A DNA stretch of 64,000 nt from Oscillospiraceae bacterium (GCA_902778285.1 CACYXC010000006.1:31129-95128), one strand, 5' to 3'; numbered from the stretch's first letter, positions 16,152 to 24,682 are shown. Translations and numbers: made by a program. The notes: generated from the sequence alone by a model not told the origin.

Positions 16152-18566
16152 TCATTCCGCCAGCTTTTTCGCCAGGCGGTAAACGCGCGTGGCGTTGATG
16201 TCCAGCTGTCTGCGGCTGACGCGGCGCTTGGCAAGGCCCGCGAGCAGCTCGTCCAGATCCTTCTTCCCGCCGGGCATGAAGAGGTCGTTGCCCGCCGCCG
16301 CGACCAGGGCGCGGCTCGGCGCGCCGTACTTGCCGCCCTTGCCGGACATGGCGCGGATGACCCAGTCGGTCATCACGACGCCCTCGTAACCGAACTCGCG
16401 GCGCAGCACCTTTTCGATGATGCCGCGGTGCTCTGAGGTGTGGGTGCCGTTGAGCAGATTGTAGGAGGTCATGAGCGCGCGGGGCTGGCTCTCGCGCACG
16501 CAGATGCCGAAGCCGCGCAGATAGATCTCGCGCAGGGCGCGCTCGCTCATCTCGCTGTTGCTGGCATAGCGGTTCGTCTCCTGATTGTTGGCGGCGTAGT
16601 GCTTGACCGTGGTGCCGCAGCCCGGATGCCTCTGCACGCCGCGCGTGATGGCGGCCGCGAATCTGCCGGAGATCAGCGGGTCCTCGGAGAAATACTCGAA
16701 GTTGCGGCCGCAGCGGATATCCCGGTGGATATTCAGCGCCGGGGCCAGCCACAGATGCACGCCGAAGCGCTCCATCTCGTCGCCGACCAGATCGCCCAGC
16801 GCCTCGGCAAGCTTTTCGTTCCAGCTCTGTGCGATGGCCGTGCCGATGGGGATGGCGGTGGCATACTGCTCGCGGATCTCGCCCTCGGCCTTCTTTTTCC
16901 CGCCTGTCAGGCTCATAAAGAGCAGCGCGGCGTCCGGCAGCCACTCCACGATGCTCTGCGGCAGGCTCTCCCCCACGCCGTGAGCGCCGTTTTCATCCAC
17001 GGTATACTGCCTGCTCAGGCGCAGGCCGGCGGGGCCGTCGGCCATGACCAGACTCGGGATGCCCCTGTCGGTGAGCGCCCGCGTGGTCTCGCCCGCAGCG
17101 CCGGCCACGGCCCGGGACGCATCGCCGATCACGCTGAGCGCGCCGCCTTTGGGATCAAAGCCGCCCACGTTCAGCAGCGCCGCCTCCTCGTCGCTCAGTC
17201 CGGCGATCAGGGGATCGACCTCGTACTCGCTGTCATAGTCGTACTTCTTCGTCTCGATGTCGGCCGCCTTGACATGCAGCACCCTGACAAAGCGCGGGGG
17301 CTTGTGCTTCGGCTGCTCGGGGCACCAATCCTCGAAGGACGGCGCGCCGACAGCGCGGCGGACCTTTTCGGTGAAAACAGGCCTGTCCAGCCGCACCAGC
17401 GCCGCGACCTTCGTCGCGACGGAGGAGCTGCCGAGGCGCAGGAGATAGTCGCCCTTCTCGAGCACCCAGCCCTTCTGCTCCGCGTCGAAGCTCGCCGCGT
17501 CGCGCAGCGGGAAGCGCAGCGTCACTTCCCCGCTCTCGCCGGGCTGCAGCTCGTCGGTCTTGGCGAAGGCGACGAGAGTCTGGTATGGCTTGTCCATCCA
17601 TTCCGCGGGCGGCGTGACATAGAGCTGTACGACCTCCCTGCCCGGGCGGCTGCCGGTGTTGGTGACGGAGGCCGTGAGCGTGATCTGCTCGCCCTCGGCC
17701 TTCGCCCCGCCTGGTTTGATTTCAAAGCTTGTATAGCCCAGACCGAAGCCGAAGGGGAACAGGGGCCGTACGCCCGCCGAGTCGAAATAGCGATAGCCGA
17801 CATAGACGCCCTCGCGGTACTGTGTGTCGTCCCGCCCGCCGAAGTCGCCGATGCGCTGATAGTCCTCCCAGGCGGCCCAGGTGGTGCTCAGCTTGCCGGA
17901 GGGATAGGCCTTCCCCAGCAGGAGATCTGCCAGCACGCTGCCGGTCTCCACGCCGAGCTGGCTGAGCAGGAGGATGTTCGAGACCTCCCGCACCGGGCTC
18001 AGATCGACCACGCCGCCCACGTTCAGCACCAGCATAAAGTGCTCATAGCGGCGGTTGAGCTCGAGGATATCGCGGATCTCGGTCTCGCTGAGGAGGATGT
18101 CTCCGGGGACGGCTTCGCGGTCGGAGCCCTCGCCGGAGATGCGGCCGAGCACATAGACGGCGGTATCGCCCGCCCCGCGGTAGGCGATGTTGTACTCCGG
18201 CTCCGGCATGACGCGGCCCATGAACTCCAGCACGGCCAGAACATGCCGCTCCTTCGCCTCCCGCTTGCAGGCGCGCACGAAGTCCTTGTGCGCCTGGGCG
18301 CGAACGCAGTCGTAGCTGTCGAGCCAGAATTTTGTGCTGATCGTAAAGCCGGCGTCCTCGAGGCCCTGTTCGACGCTCACGAAATAGCGGGAATTGACCT
18401 CGCCGGAGCCGGTGCCGCCTTTGATGGTCCCGCGTGCGCCGCTGCCGTAGAGGGCGAGCGCGCAGGGCGCGGCCAGCGGGAAATCACCGCTGCTTTTCAG
18501 CAGCACCGCACACTCCGCGCCGGCTCTGCGCACCAGAGCGCTGTGTTCTCTTTCGTACTCGTTCAT
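16152..18566 (-). CDS. GH3 beta-glucosidase-type enzyme with permuted domain order
   Basis: An 804-residue glycosidase in which the usual order is swapped. Residues ~15-260 hold the GH3 C-terminal alpha/beta sandwich (LALYGSGARGTIKGGTGSGEVN, LLGKAYPSGKLSTTW). Residues ~275-390 are a fibronectin III-like domain (FGFGLGYTSFEI, PGREVVQLYV). The catalytic TIM barrel comes last (~510-790) with MADGPAGLRL, APALNIHRDIRCGRNFEYFSEDP and KHYAANNQETNR, and the nucleophile Asp734 in VVMTDW. Similar permuted GH3 enzymes occur in rumen and gut Clostridia. No signal peptide, so it probably acts on imported oligosaccharides. No transporter is adjacent; the exact substrate is unknown. Confidence 0.9.
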   Translation of the reverse strand: MNEYEREHSALVRRAGAECAVLLKSSGDFPLAAPCALALYGSGARGTIKGGTGSGEVNSRYFVSVEQGLEDAGFTISTKFWLDSYDCVRAQAHKDFVRACKREAKERHVLAVLEFMGRVMPEPEYNIAYRGAGDTAVYVLGRISGEGSDREAVPGDILLSETEIRDILELNRRYEHFMLVLNVGGVVDLSPVREVSNILLLSQLGVETGSVLADLLLGKAYPSGKLSTTWAAWEDYQRIGDFGGRDDTQYREGVYVGYRYFDSAGVRPLFPFGFGLGYTSFEIKPGGAKAEGEQITLTASVTNTGSRPGREVVQLYVTPPAEWMDKPYQTLVAFAKTDELQPGESGEVTLRFPLRDAASFDAEQKGWVLEKGDYLLRLGSSSVATKVAALVRLDRPVFTEKVRRAVGAPSFEDWCPEQPKHKPPRFVRVLHVKAADIETKKYDYDSEYEVDPLIAGLSDEEAALLNVGGFDPKGGALSVIGDASRAVAGAAGETTRALTDRGIPSLVMADGPAGLRLSRQYTVDENGAHGVGESLPQSIVEWLPDAALLFMSLTGGKKKAEGEIREQYATAIPIGTAIAQSWNEKLAEALGDLVGDEMERFGVHLWLAPALNIHRDIRCGRNFEYFSEDPLISGRFAAAITRGVQRHPGCGTTVKHYAANNQETNRYASNSEMSERALREIYLRGFGICVRESQPRALMTSYNLLNGTHTSEHRGIIEKVLRREFGYEGVVMTDWVIRAMSGKGGKYGAPSRALVAAAGNDLFMPGGKKDLDELLAGLAKRRVSRRQLDINATRVYRLAKKLAE

Positions 18567-18604
18567 CGCTGTCCCTCCTGGGTTATGAAAACTAATTTAT
18601 GTAA

Positions 18605-18633
18605 ACTATATTACGTTAATAAAAATATGTTAA
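18605..18633 (-). promoter_or_regulatory. Promoter of the GH3 gene in an AT-rich repeat tract
   Basis: Leftward: TTAACA, 17 nt, TATAGT. A second TTGACATATTTTTA lies at 18675-18662, so the string ACATATTTTTA occurs twice in the intergenic region. This could be tandem promoters or a repeated operator. Confidence 0.55.
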
Positions 18634-18671
18634 TTATTATATGTCTACTTTATTATGTTCCTAAAAATATG

Positions 18672-19382
18672 TCAACCGACCAGCTCCTTTACCACTTCCG
18701 CCGCGATCAGCAGCCCGGCGGCGGGCGGCACAAAGGCCGTGGAACCGGGGATGGAGCGGCGGTGTGAGTCAGGCTCGATGATCTCCGGGCCGAGACAGAG
18801 CGGCTCCTCCGGCGAGAACACCACCTTCAGCCTGTCGATGCCCCGGCGGCGGCATTCCCTGCGCATCACGCGCGCGAGCGCGTCGTTGTCCGTCTCAAAG
18901 AGGTCGCAGACGCGCAGGAGCGAGGGATCGCGCTTGTTTCCGGTTCCGAGGGCGCTGATGATCGGCGTGCCCGCAGCGCGCGCCTGTTCGGCAAGGGCGA
19001 GCTTGCCCGCCACGGTGTCGATGGCGTCCACCACGTAGTCATACTGCGTGAAGTCAAAGTCCTCCTTCGTCTCCGGCAGATAGAAGGTCTTGTACGTGCG
19101 TACGAGGCAGTCCGGGTTGATGCTGCGCACCCGCGCGGCGGCGGCGTCCGCCTTGTCGAGCCCTACGGTGTCCAGCGTGGCGAGGATCTGGCGGTTGAAA
19201 TTCGAGAGGCAGATCTTGTCGTTGTCTATGAGGTCCAGCTGCCCGACGCCCGAGCGCGCCAGCGCCTCCAGCGCATAGCCGCCCACGCCGCCGAGGCCGA
19301 AGATCGCCACCCGCGCGGCGGCAAGCTTCGCCATGGCCTCGCTCCCCAGCACATGTTCGGTTCTGACAAGGGCCTCGTTCAT
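18672..19382 (-). CDS. tcdA: tRNA threonylcarbamoyladenosine dehydratase
   Basis: A 236-residue ThiF/E1-like enzyme that cyclises t6A37 to ct6A in tRNAs reading ANN codons. ATP-binding GLGGVGGYALE begins at residue 29, with DNDKICLSNFNRQ and DAIDTVAGK after it. The C-terminus has SIPGSTAFVPPAAGLL, typical of TcdA/CsdL. The ATG at 19382 has AAGGAG upstream; the longer frame runs into a repeat. Confidence 0.92.
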   Translation of the reverse strand: MNEALVRTEHVLGSEAMAKLAAARVAIFGLGGVGGYALEALARSGVGQLDLIDNDKICLSNFNRQILATLDTVGLDKADAAAARVRSINPDCLVRTYKTFYLPETKEDFDFTQYDYVVDAIDTVAGKLALAEQARAAGTPIISALGTGNKRDPSLLRVCDLFETDNDALARVMRRECRRRGIDRLKVVFSPEEPLCLGPEIIEPDSHRRSIPGSTAFVPPAAGLLIAAEVVKELVG

Positions 19383-19412
19383 CGCAGGCTTCTCCTTTGC
19401 TGTTGTGTTTCC

Positions 19413-19441
19413 AGTATACGGCATCGCCTGTGCGGAGGCAA
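19413..19441 (-). promoter_or_regulatory. Sigma-A promoter of tcdA
   Basis: Leftward: TTGCCT, 17 nt, TATACT, about 30 nt before the ATG. Confidence 0.65.
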
Positions 19442-19449
19442 GGTTTTTG

Positions 19450-19478
19450 TTGCGTCTGCCGCCCCAATAGACTATAAT
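19450..19478 (+). promoter_or_regulatory. Promoter of the small coiled-coil gene
   Basis: TTGCGT, 17 nt, TATAAT. The -10 belongs to the hairpin repeat described at 19473-19537. Confidence 0.55.
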
Positions 19479-19537
19479 GATCATCGGATGGCGAAATCAA
19501 TCAAGGATTCGATTGTATTTGCTTTTCGATAATCATT
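19473..19537 (+). repeat. Closing-stem hairpin repeat, short copy
   Basis: TATAATGATCATCGGATGGC is identical to the start of the larger element at 41308. An outer stem AATGAT.ATCG / CGAT.ATCATT encloses a single inner hairpin (GCGAAATCAATC / GATTGTATTTGC). The large copy has three inner hairpins. It probably lies at the 5' end of the transcript for the gene at 19623. Confidence 0.7.
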
Positions 19538-19622
19538 AAGACAAAGCCTGCCAAAGAGACGCTTTCCATTCTTCGCGCAAATGGATCAACGCAGAAAGAA
19601 CGATAACCAGGAGGTACAGTCC

Positions 19623-19979
19623 ATGCTGTTCAAGAAAAGGGCAAGAAAGCTTGCCGCTCTCAAGGAACCGGTCGGGCAGGTGCTGGAAATGCTGCCGACG
19701 GCGATCGTCAAGGGTGACTCCCTCGAGAAGACGCTGCTGCGCGCGGCGCTGACCCACGCCAATCCCCAGAACATCAAACGGCTCGCCGCATTGCTGGTCG
19801 GCGGCGGCGTCGCCGTGTCGCTCGCGGGCGACTGGCTGCGCAGGCGCTCCTATCGCGCGGCGCTGGCAAAGGAGATGAAAAAGCAGCTCGCCCCGCTCAA
19901 CAAGAAGCTCGACGAGCTGGAGAAGCAGAACGAGGAGCTCAAGAAGCAGAACGAGCAGCTGAGAAAGCAGTTGCGGTAA
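19623..19979 (+). CDS. Small membrane-anchored coiled-coil protein
   Basis: A 118-residue protein of unknown function. A basic N-terminus (MLFKKRARKLAALKEP), a hydrophobic stretch near residues 72-85 (RLAALLVGGGVAVSLAGDWL), and a C-terminal heptad-like coiled coil (LAPLNKKLDELEKQNEEL, then KKQNEQLRKQL). The ATG at 19623 has GGAGG 9 nt upstream; an earlier ATG at 19581 lacks a good site. Monocistronic, with its own promoter and a strong terminator. Confidence 0.7.
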   Translation: MLFKKRARKLAALKEPVGQVLEMLPTAIVKGDSLEKTLLRAALTHANPQNIKRLAALLVGGGVAVSLAGDWLRRRSYRAALAKEMKKQLAPLNKKLDELEKQNEELKKQNEQLRKQLR

Positions 19980-19996
19980 AGCGAAAGCAGCAAGAA

Positions 19997-20034
19997 GGAC
20001 CGCCGCGCGAAATCGCGCGGCGGTCCTTTCGTTC
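19997..20034. terminator. Strong bidirectional terminator
   Basis: GGACCGCCGCGCGA pairs perfectly with TCGCGCGGCGGTCC, followed by TTTCGTTC; on the other strand it is followed by TTCTTGCTG. It sits between convergent genes. Confidence 0.8.
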
Positions 20035-20044
20035 TATGCGTTGA

Positions 20045-20878
20045 TTACACCATCGTGTTGTGCAGCGTGCCGATGCCCTCGATCTCCACGTCCACGGTAT
20101 CGCCGGGCTTGAGCCAGGGGTATTTGCTGTGCCCACCCTCGAGCGCGACGCCGCTGGGCGTACCGGTGAAGATCAGGTCGCCCGGGCGCAGCTTCATGTA
20201 ATGCGAGGCGCTGCTGACGATCTGCGCACAGTGGAAGATCATGTCGGTGACGTCTCCGTTCTGGCGCAGCTCCTGGTTTACATAACTTCTTACCGCATGG
20301 GGCTGCTCCGGGTCAAAGCTGTCCGCCGTGACCACGACGGGGCCGCAGGGGGCAAAGCCCGGCATGGTCTTGCCGATGAGCCACTGGGTCGTGCGCTTCT
20401 GCGGCGTGCGGCAGCTCAGGTCGTTGCCGCAGGCATAGCCGAAGACATGGTCCATGGCCTCCTCCTCGCTGACGCCCCAGGCCTCTTTCCCGATGACGAT
20501 CACCAGCTCCGCCTCATAGTCGTAGCTGTCCTCCCATGCGGGAAGGGCGATCTCCGCCCCGTCCGGCGCCAGCGCGTCGGGGAATTTGCTGAAGAACACG
20601 ATGGATTTGGAGATGGGCAGCCCCGCGCGCAGCGCGTGCTCGCGGTAGTTGAGGCCGACGCAGACGATCTTGTCCGCCCGCTCCACGATGTTGGCGTAGG
20701 CAGGCTTTTCCACCACCGGGGCCGCAGGGTCGGCCGCCAGCGCCTCCAGCGGCGCGCGGTCCGCGCCGGCGATCACGTCCTCCATCCGCAGGCCGGCCGC
20801 CGAGGCGTCGATCACGCCGCGCCCGGTGACAAGGCCGAGATGCGTTTCATCCTTGATTTTCAGGTTGCAGAGCTTCAT
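20045..20878 (-). CDS. Fumarylacetoacetate hydrolase-family enzyme
   Basis: A 277-residue protein with an N-terminal small domain and a FAH core: VCVGLNYREHA, FFSKFPDALA, the metal-binding DYEAELVIVIGK, CGNDLSCR, KTMPGFAPCGP and DLIFTGTPSGVALE. Such enzymes hydrolyse, hydrate or decarboxylate 2-oxo or 3-oxo acids. The substrate cannot be read from sequence, and no aromatic-degradation genes are nearby. Its start overlaps the end of spoIIR by 32 bp; GGGAGGG upstream of the ATG supports this start. Confidence 0.88.
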   Translation of the reverse strand: MKLCNLKIKDETHLGLVTGRGVIDASAAGLRMEDVIAGADRAPLEALAADPAAPVVEKPAYANIVERADKIVCVGLNYREHALRAGLPISKSIVFFSKFPDALAPDGAEIALPAWEDSYDYEAELVIVIGKEAWGVSEEEAMDHVFGYACGNDLSCRTPQKRTTQWLIGKTMPGFAPCGPVVVTADSFDPEQPHAVRSYVNQELRQNGDVTDMIFHCAQIVSSASHYMKLRPGDLIFTGTPSGVALEGGHSKYPWLKPGDTVDVEIEGIGTLHNTMV

Positions 20879-21515
20879 ATGGGTCCCTCCCGTTCGGATT
20901 CTGGGACCAGTATAGCGGAAAATGCCGCCGAATGCAATCGTTCAGTTCCCCCCAGAGCTCCAGAACGCGAAAGCGCAGCACATAGCCCTCCTCCTCGCTC
21001 ACGATGCCATAGTCGCCGCGGCCCATCACGCTCTGCAGCTTCTCGCCCTCGACAGCGCCGAGACACAGCGGCGGGAACACGATGCACCACCAGTTCTGCC
21101 CCTCGCCCGCGCCGAGCACCACGCGCAGGGACTCGTACTCTCCCGCAGGCAGGCGGAAGCCCTCATACTGCCGCAGCGGGTAGCGCTCCCGTCCCAGCGT
21201 CACGCGGACCTCACGCCCCTCGGCGGCGCTCTCCGCCGCGGCGCGCACGCCGTCCAGATCGCCGGCCAGCAGGGCGCGGGCCTCGTCCCGGTCCTGCACG
21301 GTCTCGAGCCTCGGCGCGAGATAGTCCAGCACCGCGTCCCGCACGCGCAGCTTGAGCGCCTGCTCCTCCGGCGCGTCCGATGCCGCGATCACGTGCAGGC
21401 GCAGGACGCTGCCGCTGATTGAACGCTGCCGTCCCTGCGCCCAGACGCCCAGCAGCAGCGTCACGCACAGGGCAAGCAGCGCCGCCGTCTCCCATAAATG
21501 AAATCGTCTTTCCAT
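20847..21515 (-). CDS. spoIIR: Stage II sporulation protein R
   Basis: A 222-residue secreted forespore signalling protein. One N-terminal hydrophobic segment (WETAALLALCVTLLLGVWA) is followed by the SpoIIR core: SVLRLHVIAASDAPEEQALKL-type sequence, then VRDAVLDYL and NWWCIVFPPLC. In Bacillus it triggers SpoIIGA in the mother cell to process pro-sigma-E; spoIIGA and sigE are in this window at 34-35.6 kb. The ATG comes directly after a hairpin T-run with no ribosome-binding site, which is odd. Confidence 0.92.
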   Translation of the reverse strand: MERRFHLWETAALLALCVTLLLGVWAQGRQRSISGSVLRLHVIAASDAPEEQALKLRVRDAVLDYLAPRLETVQDRDEARALLAGDLDGVRAAAESAAEGREVRVTLGRERYPLRQYEGFRLPAGEYESLRVVLGAGEGQNWWCIVFPPLCLGAVEGEKLQSVMGRGDYGIVSEEEGYVLRFRVLELWGELNDCIRRHFPLYWSQNPNGRDPYEALQPENQG

Positions 21516-21566
21516 AAAAAAGCACCGTCCATACTCCGTTTTTTGAGAGTATGGACGGCTTTTTTC
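21516..21566. terminator. Hairpin with T-runs on both sides, between ispE and spoIIR
   Basis: CCGTCCATACTC / GAGTATGGACGG, loop CGTTTTTTGA. TTTTTT follows in both orientations. In the leftward direction the T-run abuts the spoIIR ATG, so it terminates ispE transcripts and also forms the immediate spoIIR leader. Confidence 0.8.
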
Positions 21567-21741
21567 GATTTATACTGAAATCTGATAGAAAGGTCGATAA
21601 AGTTTTTCGAGCAGAGTTTGCGCCAGACGAGGCGAAGACCGCAGAGCATAATGGAGAGATATGGTCAAGGGCTTCAACGAAGTATGGCACAAATTCTGCC
21701 GGAAAGATCCCGAGATTTCTATTAGATTTCAGTATTCGTCG
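21566..21741. repeat. 175-bp imperfect palindrome (MITE-like)
   Basis: The ends are inverted: TATACTGAAATCTGATAGAAA at the left, and at the right the complement of AATACTGAAATCTAATAGAAA. Inner blocks also pair imperfectly, for example GCAGAGTTTGCGCCAGAC with GCAGAATTTGTGCCATAC on the opposite strand. The right arm supplies the last codons and TGA of ispE. Confidence 0.7.
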
Positions 21742-22604
21742 AAGAGCCTGCCTACAGGACTCGCAACGCAGGCGAAGCGGTACTCCTGCCTCAGCTCGCG
21801 CGCCGCGGTCTCAGCCGCGGCCTCATCGGTAAAAATGCCGAAGACCGCCGAGCCGGTGCCGGTCATGATCGCGCCGAGCGCGCCATGGTCGAGCATGCGG
21901 CTCTTGATCTGCGCCACCGTACGCATTCGCCGGTCGCCCACGTCCTCAAAGACGTTGTACATCCGCCGGCAGAGAGCGCGCAGGTCGCCCTGCCGCAGAG
22001 CCTCGAGGATGCCTGCGGTGTCCGGGTGGTGCCGAAGCGGGGCGCTGTCGAGCTTTCGGAAGAGCTCGGGCGTGGAGATTGAGAATTCCGGCTTGCAGAT
22101 GACGATCCGGCAGTCCGGCAGCGGGGGCAGCGGCTCGAGGATCTCGCCCCGGCCGCGGGCCAGCGCCGTGCCGCCCGCCACACAGAAGGCCACGTCCGAG
22201 CCCACCTGCTCCGAAAGCTTTTCCAGCTCGGCGCAGCTGAAGCGGTCGCCGTACATGCGGTTGAGCGCGCGCAGCACCGCCGCCGCGTCCGAAGAGCCGC
22301 CGGCCATGCCCGCGCCGACGGGGATGTTCTTGCGCAGCGTGATGAGCAGGCCCTGCCCGCCCTCTCCCGCCGCCTCCAGAAATACGCGGGCCGCCTTGAC
22401 GGCGAGATTTCGCTCATCACTCGGGATGAAGCGCAGATTGCTCCGCGCGCGCAGCGTCCCGTCGTCCGTCGTGCTGATCTGCAGCTCGTCGCAGAGCGAG
22501 ACGGTCTGCATCACCATATTCATTTCGTGATAACCGTCTGCCCGCTTCCCCCCCACGTCCAGCGAGAGGTTCAGCTTGGCATAGGCTTTTTCCTGCAGTT
22601 CCAT
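21729..22604 (-). CDS. ispE: 4-diphosphocytidyl-2-C-methyl-D-erythritol kinase
   Basis: A 291-residue GHMP kinase of the MEP isoprenoid pathway. KAYAKLNLSLDVGGKRADGYHE opens the protein, the ATP loop is NIPVGAGMAGGSSDAAAVLR, and GALGAIMTGTGSAVFGIF is motif 3. The ATG at 22604 is chosen because the longer frame runs over a dispersed repeat. The last codons (GAATACTGA) lie in a palindromic element. No other isp genes are adjacent. Confidence 0.94.
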   Translation of the reverse strand: MELQEKAYAKLNLSLDVGGKRADGYHEMNMVMQTVSLCDELQISTTDDGTLRARSNLRFIPSDERNLAVKAARVFLEAAGEGGQGLLITLRKNIPVGAGMAGGSSDAAAVLRALNRMYGDRFSCAELEKLSEQVGSDVAFCVAGGTALARGRGEILEPLPPLPDCRIVICKPEFSISTPELFRKLDSAPLRHHPDTAGILEALRQGDLRALCRRMYNVFEDVGDRRMRTVAQIKSRMLDHGALGAIMTGTGSAVFGIFTDEAAAETAARELRQEYRFACVASPVGRLFDEY

Positions 22605-22707
22605 AAGTACCTCATGAAAATGTTTTGAATCGGCCCGATCAGCGCTCAGGGGGGGCAGAGGGGCGCTCCCCTCTGCTTTTCGCCCCGCAAGGCGAAAAAA
22701 CAATCCG

Positions 22708-22957
22708 TTTTTGGCGGGGCTTTGCCTCGCCAAAAACACACTAAGCCGAGCTGAGCGAGGCCTCACGCCGTCGTCAAACGAAACTCTCTCCATTCCGCTT
22801 TCGCTATAAGGCGAAAGCTTCATATCCGTTCCTTCCGTTTTCCTCTCAAAATCAAAGCAAACGCTTTGATTTTGGTAAGGAAGAAGGAGGGAGCACAGCG
22901 TAGTTTTCGCCGCATTTGGCGGAAACGGAGTGGTGCGAGCTTCTTCTGACGCATGCG
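22708..22957. repeat. 250-bp intergenic direct repeat, copy 2
   Basis: Second copy of the repeat at 14116-14366, in the 398-bp gap between the GH13 gene and ispE, with the same block order and orientation. The unpaired part of this gap (22605-22707) holds further short palindromes (GAGGGGCGCTCCCCTC, TTTTCGCC..GGCGAAAA) and no gene that I can support. Confidence 0.8.
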
Positions 22958-22965
22958 TGAGTGTT

Positions 22966-23008
22966 CCCTAACGGTTCAGTCCCCCTCAAGGGGGCTGAAC
23001 CGTTAGGG
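22966..23008. terminator. Long palindrome overlapping the GH13 stop codon
   Basis: CCCTAACGGTTCAG / CTGAACCGTTAGGG with inner CCCC/GGGG. The TAA stop lies inside the stem. There is no T-run, so it may act as an RNA-stabilising end rather than a classical terminator. Confidence 0.5.
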
Positions 23009-24682
23009 AAACAGATAGACCCGCAGCTCGTAGGGGCGGGTGGTAAAGCCGTTGGCAATGACAAAGTTCATATCGTAGTTGGACAGCACGCAGCTGCCCC
23101 GGTTGAGGTCGATGCCCTCCGGCGCCTCAAAGCGCAGCTGCTCGTCGGTGAAGGAGCAGATGACCAGCAGCTTCTGATCCTGGTGATTGCGCTCATAGAC
23201 GTACAGCTTCCTGTCCTCCGGCCGATGTTCGCGGTAGTCGCCCCAGAGGGCCACGGGTGTCTCCTTCCTAAAGCGTATCAGCCTGCGGTAGAAATTGAGC
23301 AGGGAATCCGGGTTCTCCTCCTGTGCGGCCACGTTGATGCTCGTGTAGTTGTCGTTGACGAAGAACCAGGGCACGGTCTCGGAGAAGCCCGCGTAGCGCT
23401 CCGCCGACCACTGCATCGGCGTGCGCGCGCTGTCACGGCAGCCCTCCTGCACCATGCGCAGCACCAGCCTGCGCGGCAGGAATTTGGAGGCGATGCGGGC
23501 GCTGTTGTGCGTCATCACGTCCTCATAGAGGTTCACGCTATCGAGCCGGAGGTTGGTCATGCCGATCTCCTGCCCCTGATAGATAAAGGGCGTGCCCCGC
23601 TGGAGCATGTACATGGCGGCGAGCATCTTGCCGCTCTCGTCGTGGTAGCGCTCGCTGCCGTAGCGGCTGATGATGCGCGGGTGGTCGTGGTTCTCGATGT
23701 ACAGCGCGTTCCAGCCTTTTCCCTCGAGCTTTCGCTGCCAGTCGGAGAAGGCGCGCTTCATCTTGCGCAGATTGAAGGGCGTGCGGATCATGTCGGTCAT
23801 GAAGCAGTCCGCCTCCATGTGGGAGAAGGAGATCATCTCGTCGAGCACCTGATCCGGCCCCTCGGTCACATAGCGCAAGGCGATGTCCGCGTCGGTCAGC
23901 GGGCTCTCGCCCACGGTGAAGCAGTCATAAAAATCCAGTACGTCCCGCTTGAACTCTCTGAGGTAGTCCAGCACCTCCGGCCGGTTGGAAAAGTGCTTCA
24001 TGCCGTTGGCCGCGGGCAGCTTCGGGTAGGCGTTCGGCAGGCCCGGCGTCTTGGAGATGAAGGTGATCACGTCCTCGCGGAAGCCGTCCACCCCCATGTC
24101 CAGCCAGAAGCGCATGATCTTCTTGACTTCCTCGCGCACCCGGGGGTTGTCCATGTTCAGGTCCGGCTGCTTGCGGGCGAAGAGGTGCAGATAGTACTCG
24201 TCCAGCCCCTCGTCATACTCCCAGGCGCCGCCCTCAAAGACCGAAGTCCAGTTGTTCGGCGGCAGACGCCTGCCGTTTACGACGCGGCCCGGCCGCCAGT
24301 AATAGTAGTCGTGATAGGGGTTATCCTTCCCCTTTTTGCTCTCGAGGAACCATCTGTGCTCGTCGGAGGTGTGGTTGATCACCAGATCCAGAAAGACGCG
24401 CATGCCCCGCTCATGGGCCCCGTCCAGCACCTGGCGGAAAACCTCAAGGCTGCCGTAGTCCGGGTGGATGTCCATGTAGTCGGAGATGTCGTAGCCGAAA
24501 TCCGCGTTGGGCGAGGGATAGAGCGGGGAAAACCAGATCGCGTCGACGCCCAGACTTTTGATATAGTCCAGCTTGCCCAGCACGCCCCAGAGGTCGCCGA
24601 TCCCGTCGCCGTTGCCGTCACAGAAGCTGCGCGGCCAGATCTGATAGACCACCATCTCTTTGTACCAGCGTTTCTCCGCCAT
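23003..24682 (-). CDS. GH13 alpha-glucosidase (oligo-1,6-glucosidase type)
   Basis: A 559-residue cytoplasmic glycosidase. VVYQIWPRSFCDGNGDGIGD begins the barrel, LDLVINHTSDEH is conserved region I, the nucleophile Asp204 is in GFREDVI, the acid Glu259 in TVGES, and Asp333 in ENHDHPR. The MQWSAERYAGF segment and length fit the oligo-1,6-glucosidase / trehalose-6-phosphate hydrolase group. The Met or Val that often follows the nucleophile motif is Glu here (FRED), so specificity is uncertain. Own promoter, monocistronic. Confidence 0.9.
   Translation of the reverse strand: MAEKRWYKEMVVYQIWPRSFCDGNGDGIGDLWGVLGKLDYIKSLGVDAIWFSPLYPSPNADFGYDISDYMDIHPDYGSLEVFRQVLDGAHERGMRVFLDLVINHTSDEHRWFLESKKGKDNPYHDYYYWRPGRVVNGRRLPPNNWTSVFEGGAWEYDEGLDEYYLHLFARKQPDLNMDNPRVREEVKKIMRFWLDMGVDGFREDVITFISKTPGLPNAYPKLPAANGMKHFSNRPEVLDYLREFKRDVLDFYDCFTVGESPLTDADIALRYVTEGPDQVLDEMISFSHMEADCFMTDMIRTPFNLRKMKRAFSDWQRKLEGKGWNALYIENHDHPRIISRYGSERYHDESGKMLAAMYMLQRGTPFIYQGQEIGMTNLRLDSVNLYEDVMTHNSARIASKFLPRRLVLRMVQEGCRDSARTPMQWSAERYAGFSETVPWFFVNDNYTSINVAAQEENPDSLLNFYRRLIRFRKETPVALWGDYREHRPEDRKLYVYERNHQDQKLLVICSFTDEQLRFEAPEGIDLNRGSCVLSNYDMNFVIANGFTTRPYELRVYLFP

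Noticed and set aside
16440..18767. 775-codon frame opposite the GH3 gene
   Set aside because: No motif, and the opposite strand carries an intact GH3 enzyme.
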